A DNA stretch of 64,000 nt. Origin: Enoplolaimus lenunculus (Eukaryota; Nematoda; Enoplea; Enoplida; Thoracostomopsidae). The translations under genes and the position numbers were made by a program. Within the stretch, counting starts at the first letter, position 1. Each line of letters opens with the position of its first letter. Below the pieces are notes generated by a model. The model was not told the DNA's origin, did no database searches, and was given only the letters and a program-made list of their open reading frames with translations. The stretch is taken from assembly GCA_030248215.1 (NCBI GenBank), contig JASANG010000290.1, positions 39,564 through 103,563 on the forward strand, read 5' to 3'. Shown here piece by piece: positions 46,132 to 57,059 of this stretch.

Positions 46132-48690
46132 TTAGACGCATGTTTCTGGCTCGTCTAGACTGTTTAGGTGTACGAATGCTATGTCTTGGGCTGACCCATG
46201 TCTTGGTATTTTGAATATCCTGCCGGATCCAAAAAGGCGGTTGTGTTTTTTGTGGGTTATTGCTCGGTCGTTATTTATTAGCAGTTCTTCGTGTTCTTCA
46301 TTCTCTTTAAGCTCGTTTTGTTGTGCGTTTTCAGGCACTGACGTAAGTACAATGCATGGCAGTGAATTGTTGCCATTTTTCCACGCGTTTATGGGGATAG
46401 TTGCTAAACTAACACTGCCAGTAAGATGATTGGTGCAGTCGCCTGTGGGATTTTGGGTTCCAGCGAGGTTTTGGCAAGTAACCGATAGGTATACTTGCCG
46501 TTTCGGCTCCATAAGACTTGCTGTGTCATCTTGTTCGTCAAATTGCTGTGAAAGTAGCGCAAATGTTCTCAAATCTTCTGTTGACAAAGTGTCAATAATT
46601 TTTTCATCGCTTGAGTATCCCCGGATAACACCTGGCGAATATAGTAGTGTATTTTGTCGGGTGCAATTGTCAATTAGCGAACCACGGCCTACTGATGTTT
46701 TAGAATGTTTCTGGCTAGAATTGCAAGAGCCCTCGATGGCAACCGGTTGTTCGCTTGATACCGTTCCTTCCGAAAAACTTTCGTCTTTCACGTTGTGGCT
46801 TGTAATTGTTTCCAATCGCTTTCGGGATGGACACTGATCATTTACTGCTGAGTTTGGTTCTTCTTCCAGTTGTTCCAGCTTCCCAACAGGCGTTCCAGCG
46901 TCTCCGTCGAGTCCAGTTGCCGCGAAACTAGCGCTAGTTCTTCGTGTAGCGCTAGTGTCGTCTGCCCAGTATTGACCAGTGATACTAGTAGCCGTTGCCG
47001 ATAGTTTATGCGATGGTTTTGTAAGGCGATTGCGAGCGTATGATCCGGTTGTGTTTGATTTGAATAAGCGTTTGATGGACCGTCTAAATGATTGTTTTCG
47101 CGACGACCGTTGAGAACGAGGCGTGGTTGGTAGACAGACTTGTGGAATCAACGTTGTTGCACCGAGTAAAACGATCATTGTGTGTTCGTTGTCGCCAAAC
47201 AATTCGGTAAGTTCGGTATCATGTGGCTGCATTGTAGTCTTCGGGGCGGTGGCTTCACCGTTGGACCGATTGGGGCCACATGGTTGACCTGTTGACGACT
47301 CATGCGAAGTATGGCGACTGCCGCCAGCAGCAGCTCCATAGCTCGTATGTTTGCAACTTTTCGCCAACAACTCGCACCGACTGTTTGATCGCGGACAGCG
47401 TGTTGTGTTTGATGTAATACTTTGTCGCCGATGTTGGAATGAACGATGAAGTAGTCGGGCAAGAGCGTCGCGTTGTTGGTCGTTGATAAGTTTAGCAGGG
47501 GTTGCGGCGATTGCTTTCGAAGAAAATACCGAAAGAACGTGCTGGTTTGATGAGCTCCCACCACCGATGGGCCTTTGGTTATAGCTTGAGAACCGGCGTC
47601 GAAGCCCAATTGGTGTTGTTGTCGCCGCGTTTGATGGACGGACTGCAATTTGTTGCTTGTTGCGTGCTTTTCGTTGCCGTTCTCGTTCTATCGCTTCACG
47701 GTAGGTTTTACGGAGCCTGCGGTTGAGAAATCCGTACAAGATCGGATTAAGCGAGCTGTTGAGCAACGGCAACAAGAATACTACTCGATAAACGATTGCT
47801 GGTGTACTGATTCGAAAAGTAATGGTAAGCATAAATATCCAGTACGGTGTCCAGCAGCCAAAATAGAACAAAATTACCACTGCAACCGATTTAGTGACTT
47901 TGCCTCGGCGTATGAGTTTGGATTGTACTGTTTGACTTGCTTCTTTTTGTCGCAGCTTATACAGCAGAAGGCTGTAGAACCCTACGATTAACGCACCTGG
48001 GATGCAAAAATAGACCACTTCTAAATATAACGCGTAGTACGTTTGTCCTTGGTCCCAAATCGAGGTGGCGTTACCGTAAACTGGGAACACAGGCAGGCAG
48101 ATGTGCATCTCAGCCGTATACTGAACGACGGTTGTGTAGATATACATTGGAATATTACCTCCGATAATGAGAAGACCAAGGCCGACAAGGGTCAGTGTTG
48201 CCCTGGAGACGTCGCGTCGTTCACCAGACATCGGAGAACAAATAGCTTTATAGCGATCTCCTGATAAGACCACCAAAACGTATACTGATAGTGTTTTGTT
48301 TAGCGTTTCAGCGCCGATGTTAAGCTTACAAATTAGCGTTCCAAACATCCAAGTTGCAAATATATCGTACAAGATTGAAAACGGTGTCATCAGTAGGTAT
48401 ATCAAATCAATTACGCAAAGAAACAGGATATGAACGTAAATTGTCGCTTTTATATCGCTAGTAAGCAACACGCGAGAAATAATGACAATAACGGTTAAAT
48501 TACCGAAAATTCCAACTGAAACAAGAATGCAGTTGATGCTGATGAATACTATTGAGAGTACGCTGAGTGGACGAATATCACCTGTGAGCATTAGCGAACC
48601 ATTGAGCGTTAAATTGCTGATGCCAGCAAGTGATTGGTTAAAGATAGCTAACGAATCCACAGACGAGGCTTCATTGGATGATGCATCCAT
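46132..48690 (-). CDS. Rhodopsin-family (class A) peptide G-protein-coupled receptor with a very long C-terminal tail
   Basis: A single uninterrupted frame of 852 codons. The N-terminus has three possible N-glycosylation sites (Asn18, 26, 30). Helix 1 contains GNLTVIV; helix 3 starts after Cys121 and ends GDRY (144-147), a variant of the DRY switch; Cys198 in loop 2 would pair with Cys121. Helix 6 has FGCWTPYW and helix 7 NPILY (315-319). The motifs fit a class A peptide receptor; the region from RRGKVTKSVAVVILFYFGCW to NSSLNPILYGF most resembles the somatostatin/opioid/allatostatin-C group, but the ligand cannot be named. After helix 7 there are about 530 residues of hydrophilic Ser/Thr- and basic-rich tail (for example SFRRSIKRLFKSN), far longer than usual. 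The lack of introns contrasts with the 12- to 20-exon neighbours. The start is the first ATG of the frame, with no signal peptide. Confidence 0.92.
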   Translation of the reverse strand: MDASSNEASSVDSLAIFNQSLAGISNLTLNGSLMLTGDIRPLSVLSIVFISINCILVSVGIFGNLTVIVIISRVLLTSDIKATIYVHILFLCVIDLIYLLMTPFSILYDIFATWMFGTLICKLNIGAETLNKTLSVYVLVVLSGDRYKAICSPMSGERRDVSRATLTLVGLGLLIIGGNIPMYIYTTVVQYTAEMHICLPVFPVYGNATSIWDQGQTYYALYLEVVYFCIPGALIVGFYSLLLYKLRQKEASQTVQSKLIRRGKVTKSVAVVILFYFGCWTPYWIFMLTITFRISTPAIVYRVVFLLPLLNSSLNPILYGFLNRRLRKTYREAIERERQRKARNKQQIAVRPSNAATTTPIGLRRRFSSYNQRPIGGGSSSNQHVLSVFSSKAIAATPAKLINDQQRDALARLLHRSFQHRRQSITSNTTRCPRSNSRCELLAKSCKHTSYGAAAGGSRHTSHESSTGQPCGPNRSNGEATAPKTTMQPHDTELTELFGDNEHTMIVLLGATTLIPQVCLPTTPRSQRSSRKQSFRRSIKRLFKSNTTGSYARNRLTKPSHKLSATATSITGQYWADDTSATRRTSASFAATGLDGDAGTPVGKLEQLEEEPNSAVNDQCPSRKRLETITSHNVKDESFSEGTVSSEQPVAIEGSCNSSQKHSKTSVGRGSLIDNCTRQNTLLYSPGVIRGYSSDEKIIDTLSTEDLRTFALLSQQFDEQDDTASLMEPKRQVYLSVTCQNLAGTQNPTGDCTNHLTGSVSLATIPINAWKNGNNSLPCIVLTSVPENAQQNELKENEEHEELLINNDRAITHKKHNRLFGSGRIFKIPRHGSAQDIAFVHLNSLDEPETCV

Positions 48691-49329
48691 TGTCGAAGAC
48701 CAATGTAGAATTTAATTCGCTTGGTGAAAAATAATTAAATTCAAGTTTTAAAATATAGTCTAAGTTGCTGAAAGATACATTGATCGCAGCGTGTATGCTT
48801 TGTGTTATCGTGGAGGAGAGGCAACACAAATGTCAAAAAGTGCTTGTCAAAATTAAAAACCGTTTTTGGTTGAAAAGGAACAGTAGCGAATCCAGAAATC
48901 TATTTTGATTGGATGATGGCGGCTTTCCGATCAACGGTCAGTATGGATTTTAGTTGGCTAATTAAAAAGTCTTATGTTTTAAAATACAACCTAAGTCTTT
49001 AGAAAATTATTGAGCCAAGTATTTATGCTTTGTGTGCGCATGTTTCGGTTATCGTATACTCGACAACGGTTGATCTGTATTATTCGTCACGAATTACGAA
49101 AAGTATTGAACAGATTAAACAAATTTCAATGTCGACGTTCCCCCGCGTACGAACAATTTATTTTCCGCCAGGTGAATATGCTCGATATATTTATATATAA
49201 ACGCAAAGCCAGCCGCATGTATTTTAAACGTTAATATATTTCGTGCCTGACGTCAATTTCGAGATTTGTGACCTGAAACAAAATTTTTTTAATAATATAA
49301 AGTTATTTAAAATTTTTGTTTAAAACTGA

Positions 49330-49452
49330 AAAAAATGCCGAACATTGTCGGATTCGGCCTTTGGATTCGGATTTTTTACAATCGAATCCGAATCCGGACC
49401 AAAAATTTTTTCCCGAGTCCGAATCCGATCCTTTGTAGCCACCCTGCCCTGG
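49330..49452 (-). mobile_element. hAT-like relic with GATTCGGATTCGG interior
   Basis: Reading the minus strand from about 49450: CAGGGTGGCTACAAAGGATC, then repeated TCGGATTCGGACTCGGG and GGATTCGGATTCGATTG blocks. Another copy starts at 62543 (CAGGGTGGTAACAAAAGTTC followed by GGATTCGGGTTCGG). Only one CAGGG end is visible in each copy, so both are truncated or diverged. Confidence 0.5.
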
Positions 49453-50133
49453 GCGGCGCTGATTAAAAGCAGCTTTAATGCCAAGGACTTATTTTGAGAG
49501 TTGCATTTCTCAAAATTCATCTTTGTACACGAAGAAAATTTGTGTCAACCCCAATATTATCGATAGTTCCATGCATATTTGCTTTTGCAAGAATGCCTCA
49601 AGTTGCTATTTTATCATTCAAATAACTTATCGTTCGTTATTATCAATCTAAAGACAGGCGAAATGTGCGTAAAACTGCAAATTACTTTGAAGTCGAAAGC
49701 GGATTACTGCTATAAGAGCTGCGAGCACAGAAGAAATGTTAATTTGCATGAAAATGAAGACTTGATAAGTCAAGCTCAATGTTTATTGTAGTGTTGTTTT
49801 GAGAGAGAACACTGTTAAAGCTAAAATTTAGAAATACTTAGAAGTTTGAGATAAATATCCTTTCTGCGTGTAATTACCTATATAAGCTCTTTGATCAAAA
49901 TCTTTAGCACTTGAAACATTGTTTCGGTATTATTTATTTCTCTCGTATTGTTAATGTTATTTACAGTGTTTATCTGGTTTGATGTACGAAACCGAAAAAA
50001 ACCGGAAAACCAAAAACTGAATGACTGTATTAAGATTGAAAAGATTTTTAAAGTATTACAAAGTCTTGACTAATTTATGATTTACCAATTAATTGAGGTA
50101 AATCTGTATTCAGTAAAACACAAAACTCTAAAG

Positions 50134-50399
50134 CATTATTCACACGTGCAAGTTTTTGCTGCAAGAACTTGCAGCTGCAACTTTCACTTGCAAGTTTTGT
50201 ACAAAATCCTGTTCGAAAAAGTTTGCAGATGCAAATAATTCATTAAAATCATAGCTAGGAATTTAATTGCACATGTGTGAACAACCATGCAGTTCACTGA
50301 ATTTATTGCAGCCGCTATCTCAATTGCCGATGAAAAAATGCAAGTCCTGCGTGCCATTTGCAGCTGCAAGTTCTCGCAAAAAACTTGCACACTGGCGAA
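50134..50399. mobile_element. Foldback MITE with GCAGCTGCAA arms
   Basis: Left arm TTCACACGTGCAAGTTTTTG, CTGCAAGAACTTGCAGCTGC; right arm TTTGCAGCTGCAAGTTCTCG, then AAAAACTTGCACACTGG. The arms pair over about 45 bp with few mismatches. The flanks CTCTAAAGCA and AATCTAAAGA share TCTAAAG, a possible 7-8-bp target duplication. A partial relative lies at 42884 in the sulfatase gene. Confidence 0.65.
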
Positions 50400-51082
50400 T
50401 CTAAAGAGAATGTCATACTACTCGTGTCGTCAGCAGTGATAAAATTGCGTTTGGCTTTTAGCAAAGTTCGTTCGCAAGACAATTTTCAGTATTATATTTT
50501 GCGCAACTGCTTCAGTCAAAAATTTCTGAACTCACTACTGAACAGTAGCTCATAACAACGTCGTGTAATTTACTTGCTTTAAAATTAAAAATTAGTGCAA
50601 CGATTTAAGATTGTCTGAATTAATGTAAGTTCGGCATGTTTACGGTATTAATCTGCTTTGAAATTAATAATTTGTTTTTCAAACTGATGATAGCAAATCA
50701 TTTTAGAAAATTATTAAACTAAACGTCTGCATAAACTACAGGTTCAGAATTCGTGACTAAATCAAAGCTATGGGTATACTCAAACAACAACTTAATACCT
50801 ATGATGGTGCATTATATAGTTTTGATTTAAGATAAGCCGCGTTCAAAGAGTTATACATATACACTATTGATCAAACGAATTTTTCTAAAAGTCTCGGAGA
50901 ATAAAGAAACACACACGGTTTAGCAAACTGTTAAGCTTCAATCTCTTAATTTGCAGTATGCGAACTACCTATGAATAATGCAAGCTTTTCATTCATAAAT
51001 ATATGTAGTTCATTCTTTAAAACAATCTGCTGTATCGGTTTGAACAATCGCATCTTTGCGCAGAATCACATGGGCAAGTTAA

Positions 51083-51454
51083 TACTGTTAATAAGAGGGT
51101 GGGACTGATATTTTTTTGGCGTCTCCATAGGGTACCCCCTTGTTATATTTATTTTTACCCGCCCTCCGCCGTCCTTCGTTAATGATATATGTTCGGTAGT
51201 GCAACTGTCCGCTGAATTAAACGTTTAGGGCGATAATGCAAGGCTATGCTTAGGGATGTACTTTCAAAATTTAAGTATATACGCTTTAAAGTTTCGAACT
51301 CAAGTTATATAGGCCTCGAGTCCTTTATGTGCTACAATTAGAGATAGTTGACATTTATGGACTCTAATTAGGGTTTAGGGACTCTATTCGTTTACGGACT
51401 CCTATTGATTGGTACTCAAAATGGGGACCCCCTCTTATTCGGGTCAATACAGTA
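51083..51454 (-). mobile_element. TA-flanked MITE, copy A (reversed)
   Basis: Runs from TACTGT at 51083 to CAGTA at 51454, with right end CCCCTCTTATTCGGGTCAAT. The interior matches copies B and D in reverse (GGACTCTAATTAGGGTTTAG, TTGACATTTATGGACTC). The left tip has lost about 10 bp of the terminal repeat. TA at both ends and a TIR of about 22 bp fit the Tc1/mariner-pogo superfamily. Confidence 0.75.
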
Positions 51455-51489
51455 CGCAAGTAAATTGCATGAGCTCATGGCAAAGAGCG

Positions 51490-52033
51490 TACTGTAGTGA
51501 CCCGAATAAGAGGTGGGGGATAATAAGAGGGGGTCCCAATTTTAAGTCCCAATCAATAAGAATCCGTATCCCTAATAAAAGTCCGTTACCGGATAGAGTC
51601 CTTAAACCCTAATTATAGTCCATAAATGTCAACTGTCTCGAATTATAGCTCATAAATGACTTCAGGACCAAATATAGCTGAGTTCGAAATTTTAAAGCGT
51701 GCTTAAGTTTTGAAAGCACATTTCTAAGTGTAACCTAAAGCAAATAATGCTGCGGAAGGTCAGCCCTGCCCAAAAGAGAAAATAACATAAGATATAGGTC
51801 TGGGTCCAACTAACAAAAGGCGGCGAAAGGCCGGTTAAAAATAAAAGCCAATGTAAAGAACAGGGGCAGAGAGTATTATAAGCATATTCCTAAGCCTAAA
51901 CCTAAGCGTAAGAAAAAGCATATTCCTAAGCCTAAGCCTGAGCAAATAACAGTCCGTAACGGAATAACAGGGGGATACCCTCTGGAGAGGCCAAATAAAT
52001 ATCAGTCCCCGTCTTATTCGGGTCAATACAGTA
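51490..52033 (+). mobile_element. TA-flanked MITE, copy B, with a nested TTAGGC-like repeat
   Basis: Starts TACTGTAGTGACCCGAATAA at 51490 and ends TCTTATTCGGGTCAATACAG then TA at 52033. It is longer than copies C and D because a TTAGGC-bearing repeat (about 51760-51950) lies inside. Copies A and B face each other across 35 bp, so the pair can form a long imperfect hairpin. Confidence 0.78.
51760..51950 (+). repeat. TTAGGC-like repeat nested in MITE copy B
   Basis: AGCCCTGCCCAAAAGAGAAA, GATATAGGTCTGGGTCCAAC and AAAGGCGGCGAAAGGCCGGT lead into GTATTATAAGCATATTCCTA and a CCTAAG core (about 51888-51935). The whole unit recurs inverted at 54361-54532, including the non-telomeric flank, so it moved as one block. 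Confidence 0.72.
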
Positions 52034-52883
52034 AAGCCTTAAACCCTCTAATTTTTGTCTACAAATTTTCGTTACATCTACGACTTGAGAGTAACAGATT
52101 TAAAACTAATAAAACAGTTTTTACGGTGTATTTTCAAAAATCCTTTCGGCGCACTCGAAGATTTTGCATTTTTTACAGCTTGTTATAGATCTGGAGTCGA
52201 CTAAAGGTGTTGCCTGTGGCGTTACGTGAAAGTTGAATTAGTGAAGTATGGCACCAAAAGACGACTAAACTTATATTGGTCGCTTAGAAAATTAGAGAAT
52301 TAATACGATGGCTAAATAGGGTAAAGTTTTGCCTGACCAAAATCAGCGCGGGTTGTGTGGACGGCCCTCCAATTGTCCGACGTCAGTGAGACTCTTGATT
52401 GTTGGGTAATATTATGGTGGACCTGAAGGGTAATATATTTTTTATACTGAAAAGACTTCACGTGTAATACACGGACGCAATTTGAATTTCCGAACAACAC
52501 GCAATTCAGCGTTTTGAGTTAAAATTTAATTTCAGGTTTCAGTTGATTATGAGAGAATCGACATAAAGCTAAAGGTACATGATTAATGAGCTTGCCGTGG
52601 CGTATATAACTATTTTGTCTTTGTCACTTTGTGAAGCCAAATACATGCAAACAGCCGCTATGAACTTTACGTATAAATAATTCTAATTAAAAACTAATTT
52701 ATTTACAAAGACTAAGCCTAACAGTGCAGTTCAAATCAAAATCACGGTTAAACATACACTAAGAGCAGAATCAGATGAAGGAATCCTGTACTGTTGCTTG
52801 TTAATTTTCTAATAATAGTTCGTACTCTTTATCGGAATAGCTTGTTGAACCAGTTTCATAAAATTCCAACACACTATAAATAT

Positions 52884-52985
52884 CAGGGTGCAACCGGAGG
52901 TGAAAAATTCCGGAGCCGGAGGTCAACGAAACTTGTCGGAGCCGGAGCCAGAGCCAGAAGCAAGGCGAAATTAGGTGGGGGAAAT
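52884..52985 (+). mobile_element. Solo terminus of a hAT-like MITE
   Basis: CAGGGTGCAACCGGAGGTGA followed by CCGGAGCCGGAGGTCAAC and GGAGCCGGAGCCAGAGCC. The start matches the ends of the 31823 and 41510 elements, but no matching CACCCTG end or target duplication is seen downstream. Confidence 0.5.
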
Positions 52986-53289
52986 GATGGTTAATTAGTT
53001 AATTTTAGCCAATATCTGCAATATGTTGTTAAGTAGTATGGTTTTACGCTAATTTTGCGGGAAATTTCGGAAATTGTTTCCTGCAAATTGTGACAAAACT
53101 AAAACGAACCGCGCTAAACAGATATATTTTGCAAAATGATGCAAAATTTTACTACGGAAAAGACTAAGTATTTCGGAGAGAGTCAATTTGACCCACCAAT
53201 TTTTGCAGTGTATTTCGGTAAGTCTAAATGTAGGTCAGGTTTATATTTGTGACTTTCCTATGGGTTAATTGAGCGCTTTGAGTATATTG

Positions 53290-53683
53290 TACTAAATCGA
53301 ATAAAGCCAGGGGACTAACATTTATTTTGCCGATCCAGAGGATTTCTTTTTTATTCGGTTACGGACTGTTATTTATTTCTAAGTTACCCCGTATAGTTGA
53401 ACCCAATACCCTTCTTTTTATATTGTTTCTTTTCTGCATAACGGACTTGCTCCTAATCATTTTTGTTGATTGCCATTTCCGTTAATCTGTTTTAGATTTA
53501 TTGAAGTTATGCGGGTTGTCTGAGTGTCTTTTACATATTTGAACAGCCTAGATCTTTCGTCTCTTTTGATCCCTTTTATGGAGTCTTAGGACTTATGGAC
53601 TCTGCTCTCTTACGGACTGCAATTCAGGACACATTGATTAAGACTCAAAATGGGGACAACTTCTTATTCGGGTCACTACAGTA
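53290..53683 (-). mobile_element. TA-flanked MITE, copy C (reversed, diverged)
   Basis: 394 bp from TACTAAATCGAATAAAGCC to CTTCTTATTCGGGTCACTAC then AGTA. The interior has GGACTAACATTTATTTTGCC and TATTCGGTTACGGACTGTTA in the same reversed order as copy A. TA at both ends. The left terminal repeat is eroded. Confidence 0.7.
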
Positions 53684-54360
53684 GCAAAAAAACTCGGTGT
53701 AGCAATTTATGCTGCGAGGAGACATGAGAAGACTCGAGTTAGCCAACGTATCTGGCTATTAAGCAGTAAGACTACAAAACACGAAACACTTCCGCATACC
53801 GCATAGTATTTCAAATTTTTGTTGAAACGAAAAAGAAATATATATATATATATACTTTAGCAAGAAAGCAGTTGTAATGAATAATTGTTTAATCCCAAAC
53901 GAGCGTTGAAATTAGCTTTGAATGTTCAGCACAAATAACATGACACAACAATGATATAAAACGTTAGTATCCCGTTGAGAATAAAGCCATAAATTCGATA
54001 AAAGCAAAGTATATACGCAATCATGACGAAAAACAACATTAAAACCATTAATGTATATGTATACCATTTTAGAAATATTCCGTTAACGGCCTGATTTGAC
54101 AATGGACACAATTGTAAATCTCAAACTTAATATCATAATTCAGAGTATAAAAAGTCTATTTTTGAGTGTAAAAATTAACTACGTGGATACAGATCGATCA
54201 GAGATCGTGGCCGATTTTCGCTTCTGCTGAACCATTTATTAGTTTACTCCGGAGATTAGTGAAAATATCGGCACGCGTCACTCACGCAATTTGTTTGGCT
54301 CATAGTACGTATAACCTGGAAATATGAGCAATTTCTGAAATTTAAACGGTGACGATTAGG

Positions 54361-54532
54361 AATATGCTTTTTCTTACGCTTAGGTTTAGGCTTAGGCTTA
54401 GGAATATACTTATAATACTCTCCGCCCTTGTTCTTTACATTGGCCTTTATTTTTAACCAGCCTTTCGCCGCCTTTTGTTAGTTGGACCCAGACCCATATC
54501 TTATGTCATTCTCTGTTTTGGGCAGGGCTAGG
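54361..54532 (-). repeat. Dispersed TTAGGC-like repeat, inverted twin of 51760-51950
   Basis: AGGAATATGCTTTTTCTTAC, then TTAGGTTTAGGCTTAGGCTT, then ACTCTCCGCCCTTGTTCTTT, ACCAGCCTTTCGCCGCCTTT and GGGTCCAACTAAC-type sequence reversed. It is the reverse complement of 51760-51950 over about 170 bp. It is not inside a recognisable MITE here. Confidence 0.72.
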
Positions 54533-55510
54533 CAGAACATATGACATGGCCTGCGTCATCTTTGAAACGTCACTGCGGAAATGAGAACCCAGCAATCGAA
54601 TCACCCTCCCAAATAATAAAAATGTAAAAAAATTTTCATTAATATACATTAATTTCAAAATTGTGACGAGCTTTGCGTTCGCTTCGCTTCCGAATTTCTT
54701 AAAACTCATCATTCGGCTTAACTCCTGTGCTTTATATATACACAGCCTCATCTCAAAAAATAATCCGTGCTATAAGTACACGCTTGTGCCTACTCCACTG
54801 CATAAAGGTCTCCGAAGACTAAGCTTGCAGAAAATCGATGCGGTTGTCTATTTGAAATTATTGTAACATTTATTGATTGTGACAGAAACAATTATAAATC
54901 TCCAATCTTCAGAAGTTATTTTTAAATATTTTTTGTTATATCATTTAAGTTTAAAAGGTTTTTAAATATTTATGTAGTTTTATCTGCTTAATCAACCGAT
55001 TTTTACACCTGAATACGATTGAGTAGATGGTTAACATCATGGCACACAGCCATACTGCAATGGCAACTTTGTCATTGTTACAATGTCCTTTTTACCGTGT
55101 AAAGTTATCCAAGGCGAAGACACGGAATGTCCTATTGTCCTGGGTTATAAGCTTGTTTTTAAAATGGCCTCATCATGATAGCGTAGGGCTATCAAAAATT
55201 TTGTGGTACTGTTAACAAAATTTAATTTTGAGCTACATATACTTGTGACGCTTGAAAACAAATACGATCTCGATATTTATACGAACGCGTGGAAATGAAA
55301 ATTTTCTGTGAATTCTAGCAAAAAATAACTTTAAAGTCAACGAGAGATAGAAAATTTCAATGTTGTAAAGGCGTATCACAGTAGTGTACACATATATCTT
55401 GCGTCTTGATCCTAAACGGGGTTGGCAGTTTAATTTTAGAAAGGCGACCAAAATCACAGAGAGAACGTCTATAAATCTAGTCGTGAGGATTAAAGACACT
55501 TCAATTTACG

Positions 55511-55939
55511 TACTGTAGAGACCCGAATAAGAGGTCGGGGGTAATACGAAGGGGTTCCCATTTTGAGTCCCAATCAATACGAGTCCGTATCCCTAATAAG
55601 AGTCCGTAGGCGGATAGTCCCTGAACCCTAATTAGAGTCCATAATGTCAATTATCCCTAATTGTAGCGCATAAATGACTTCAGGGCCAAATAAAGCTGAG
55701 TTCGAAATTTTACAGCGTGCTTAAGTTTTGAAAGTACATTCTTAAGTATACAATTGTATTATCCAGACAAATAAACGTTTAATTCAACGAACAGCTGAAG
55801 TACCGGATATATTTCAGTCGCGGAGGGTGGCGGAGCGTGGGTTACAAATAAATAACAGTCCGTAACCGAATAACAGGGGTGCCCTCTATAGAGGCCAAAT
55901 AAACATCAGCCCTCCCCTCTTATTCGGGTCACTACGATA
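55511..55939 (+). mobile_element. TA-flanked MITE, copy D (best uninterrupted copy)
   Basis: 429 bp. Starts TACTGTAGAGACCCGAATAA and ends CCTCTTATTCGGGTCACTAC then GATA. The interior carries CCCTAATTAGAGTCCATAAT, AAATGACTTCAGGGCCAAAT and CCGTAACCGAATAACAGGGG. It has no coding capacity and depends on an autonomous pogo/Tc1-like relative elsewhere (inference). Confidence 0.8.
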
Positions 55940-57059
55940 CGAATGAATTCTACGTTCTCGAACTTGAGCTCTGCGAGCTCTACTACAAGCGTCTGTTATC
56001 GTTTGCCAAAAACCGAGAACAAGTTTTGGAATAAAAATAGACTGCATGTTTGCGTTTTGCGTTCATCAATATTGGTTCCCGATTATAGGCTGAATACACG
56101 CAAGGCTTCTAGAAAAATGTTTCGGGTTAAAATATGTTCCGCGGTAAAGGATCTTTGAAACAAGTCTATAAAGCCTGCACAAACAAGACAACAGTGTAAG
56201 CAGTGACCGAGTTGAGAGATTTAGTGTTTTGTAAGCCGTTTGTTAAAGAACTTGACAATAAAATTAAATTTGCTATAGTGACCCGAATAAGAGGAATGGG
56301 TAGGTAAAATATTTTGGGCCAGGAGTCTTTATCCTATAAAATACTTAAATTGGCAAGTAAAGTTTGATCCAACGAAATGTTCTGCTGGAATAGACAATAA
56401 TTTGTGTTTAATTAGGTTCATAAAATATGAAATAAAATATTTCCATGTTTGACACTCGGATACAGGAACAGAAATTCTATAGACAAAAACGGGACATAAG
56501 TTTGCGCTCTTCTACGTTTCTCCTATAAGGGAAAACTACCCCCACATGGAAAATTTTTTGTTTCATTATGTTCTCAAAAGTACAGCCCTCTCTGAACCTC
56601 GGAAGCTCAAGGGACCCTACGCAGAATAGGGAGCTGTCACGGTCACCCCTAATAGTCCACAGCCCATTCAGATCATCCTCGTTATACTAATCTACGCCAC
56701 TGTTAAAAAGTCCACACATGGGTGCAATAGCGGCCCAAACAATATCGTTCTTATGATATAAGGACTTAACAGCGAAAGATAGTGTGTTTTGAAGGTAGTC
56801 CATTCGAAGGAGTAAGGACAATGTGGACACTGTTTTTCACTGTCTCTGACAATAAACCTTCGTTCGGACACAGTTGTTGACAAGAAGAGGTCGTTCCGAC
56901 AGACTCTGTATAATTGCTGCTAAACGAATCTACAACAATTCGCCGCCCGACAGCTTGTCGACCGACATTTTGTCACCCAACATCTCATACACTCCGACAA
57001 CTTGTCACCCCGAAAACTCATCAACCCAGACAACTTGTCGCTCCGCCAACTCATCTGGT

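Larger units (their letters stand above)
48691..57050. other. Gene-free stretch rich in MITEs and relics
   Basis: No frame longer than about 100 codons has domain character and no exon chain was found. Named contents: a CAGGGTGG-type hAT-like relic (about 49330-49450), a foldback MITE (50134-50399), four copies of a TA-flanked MITE (51083-55939) and an end fragment near 56276, two TTAGGC-like repeats (51760-51950, 54361-54532), and a CAGGGTGCAACCGG terminus without a partner at 52884. The first few hundred bases should hold the receptor promoter; no core motif is obvious. Confidence 0.55.
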
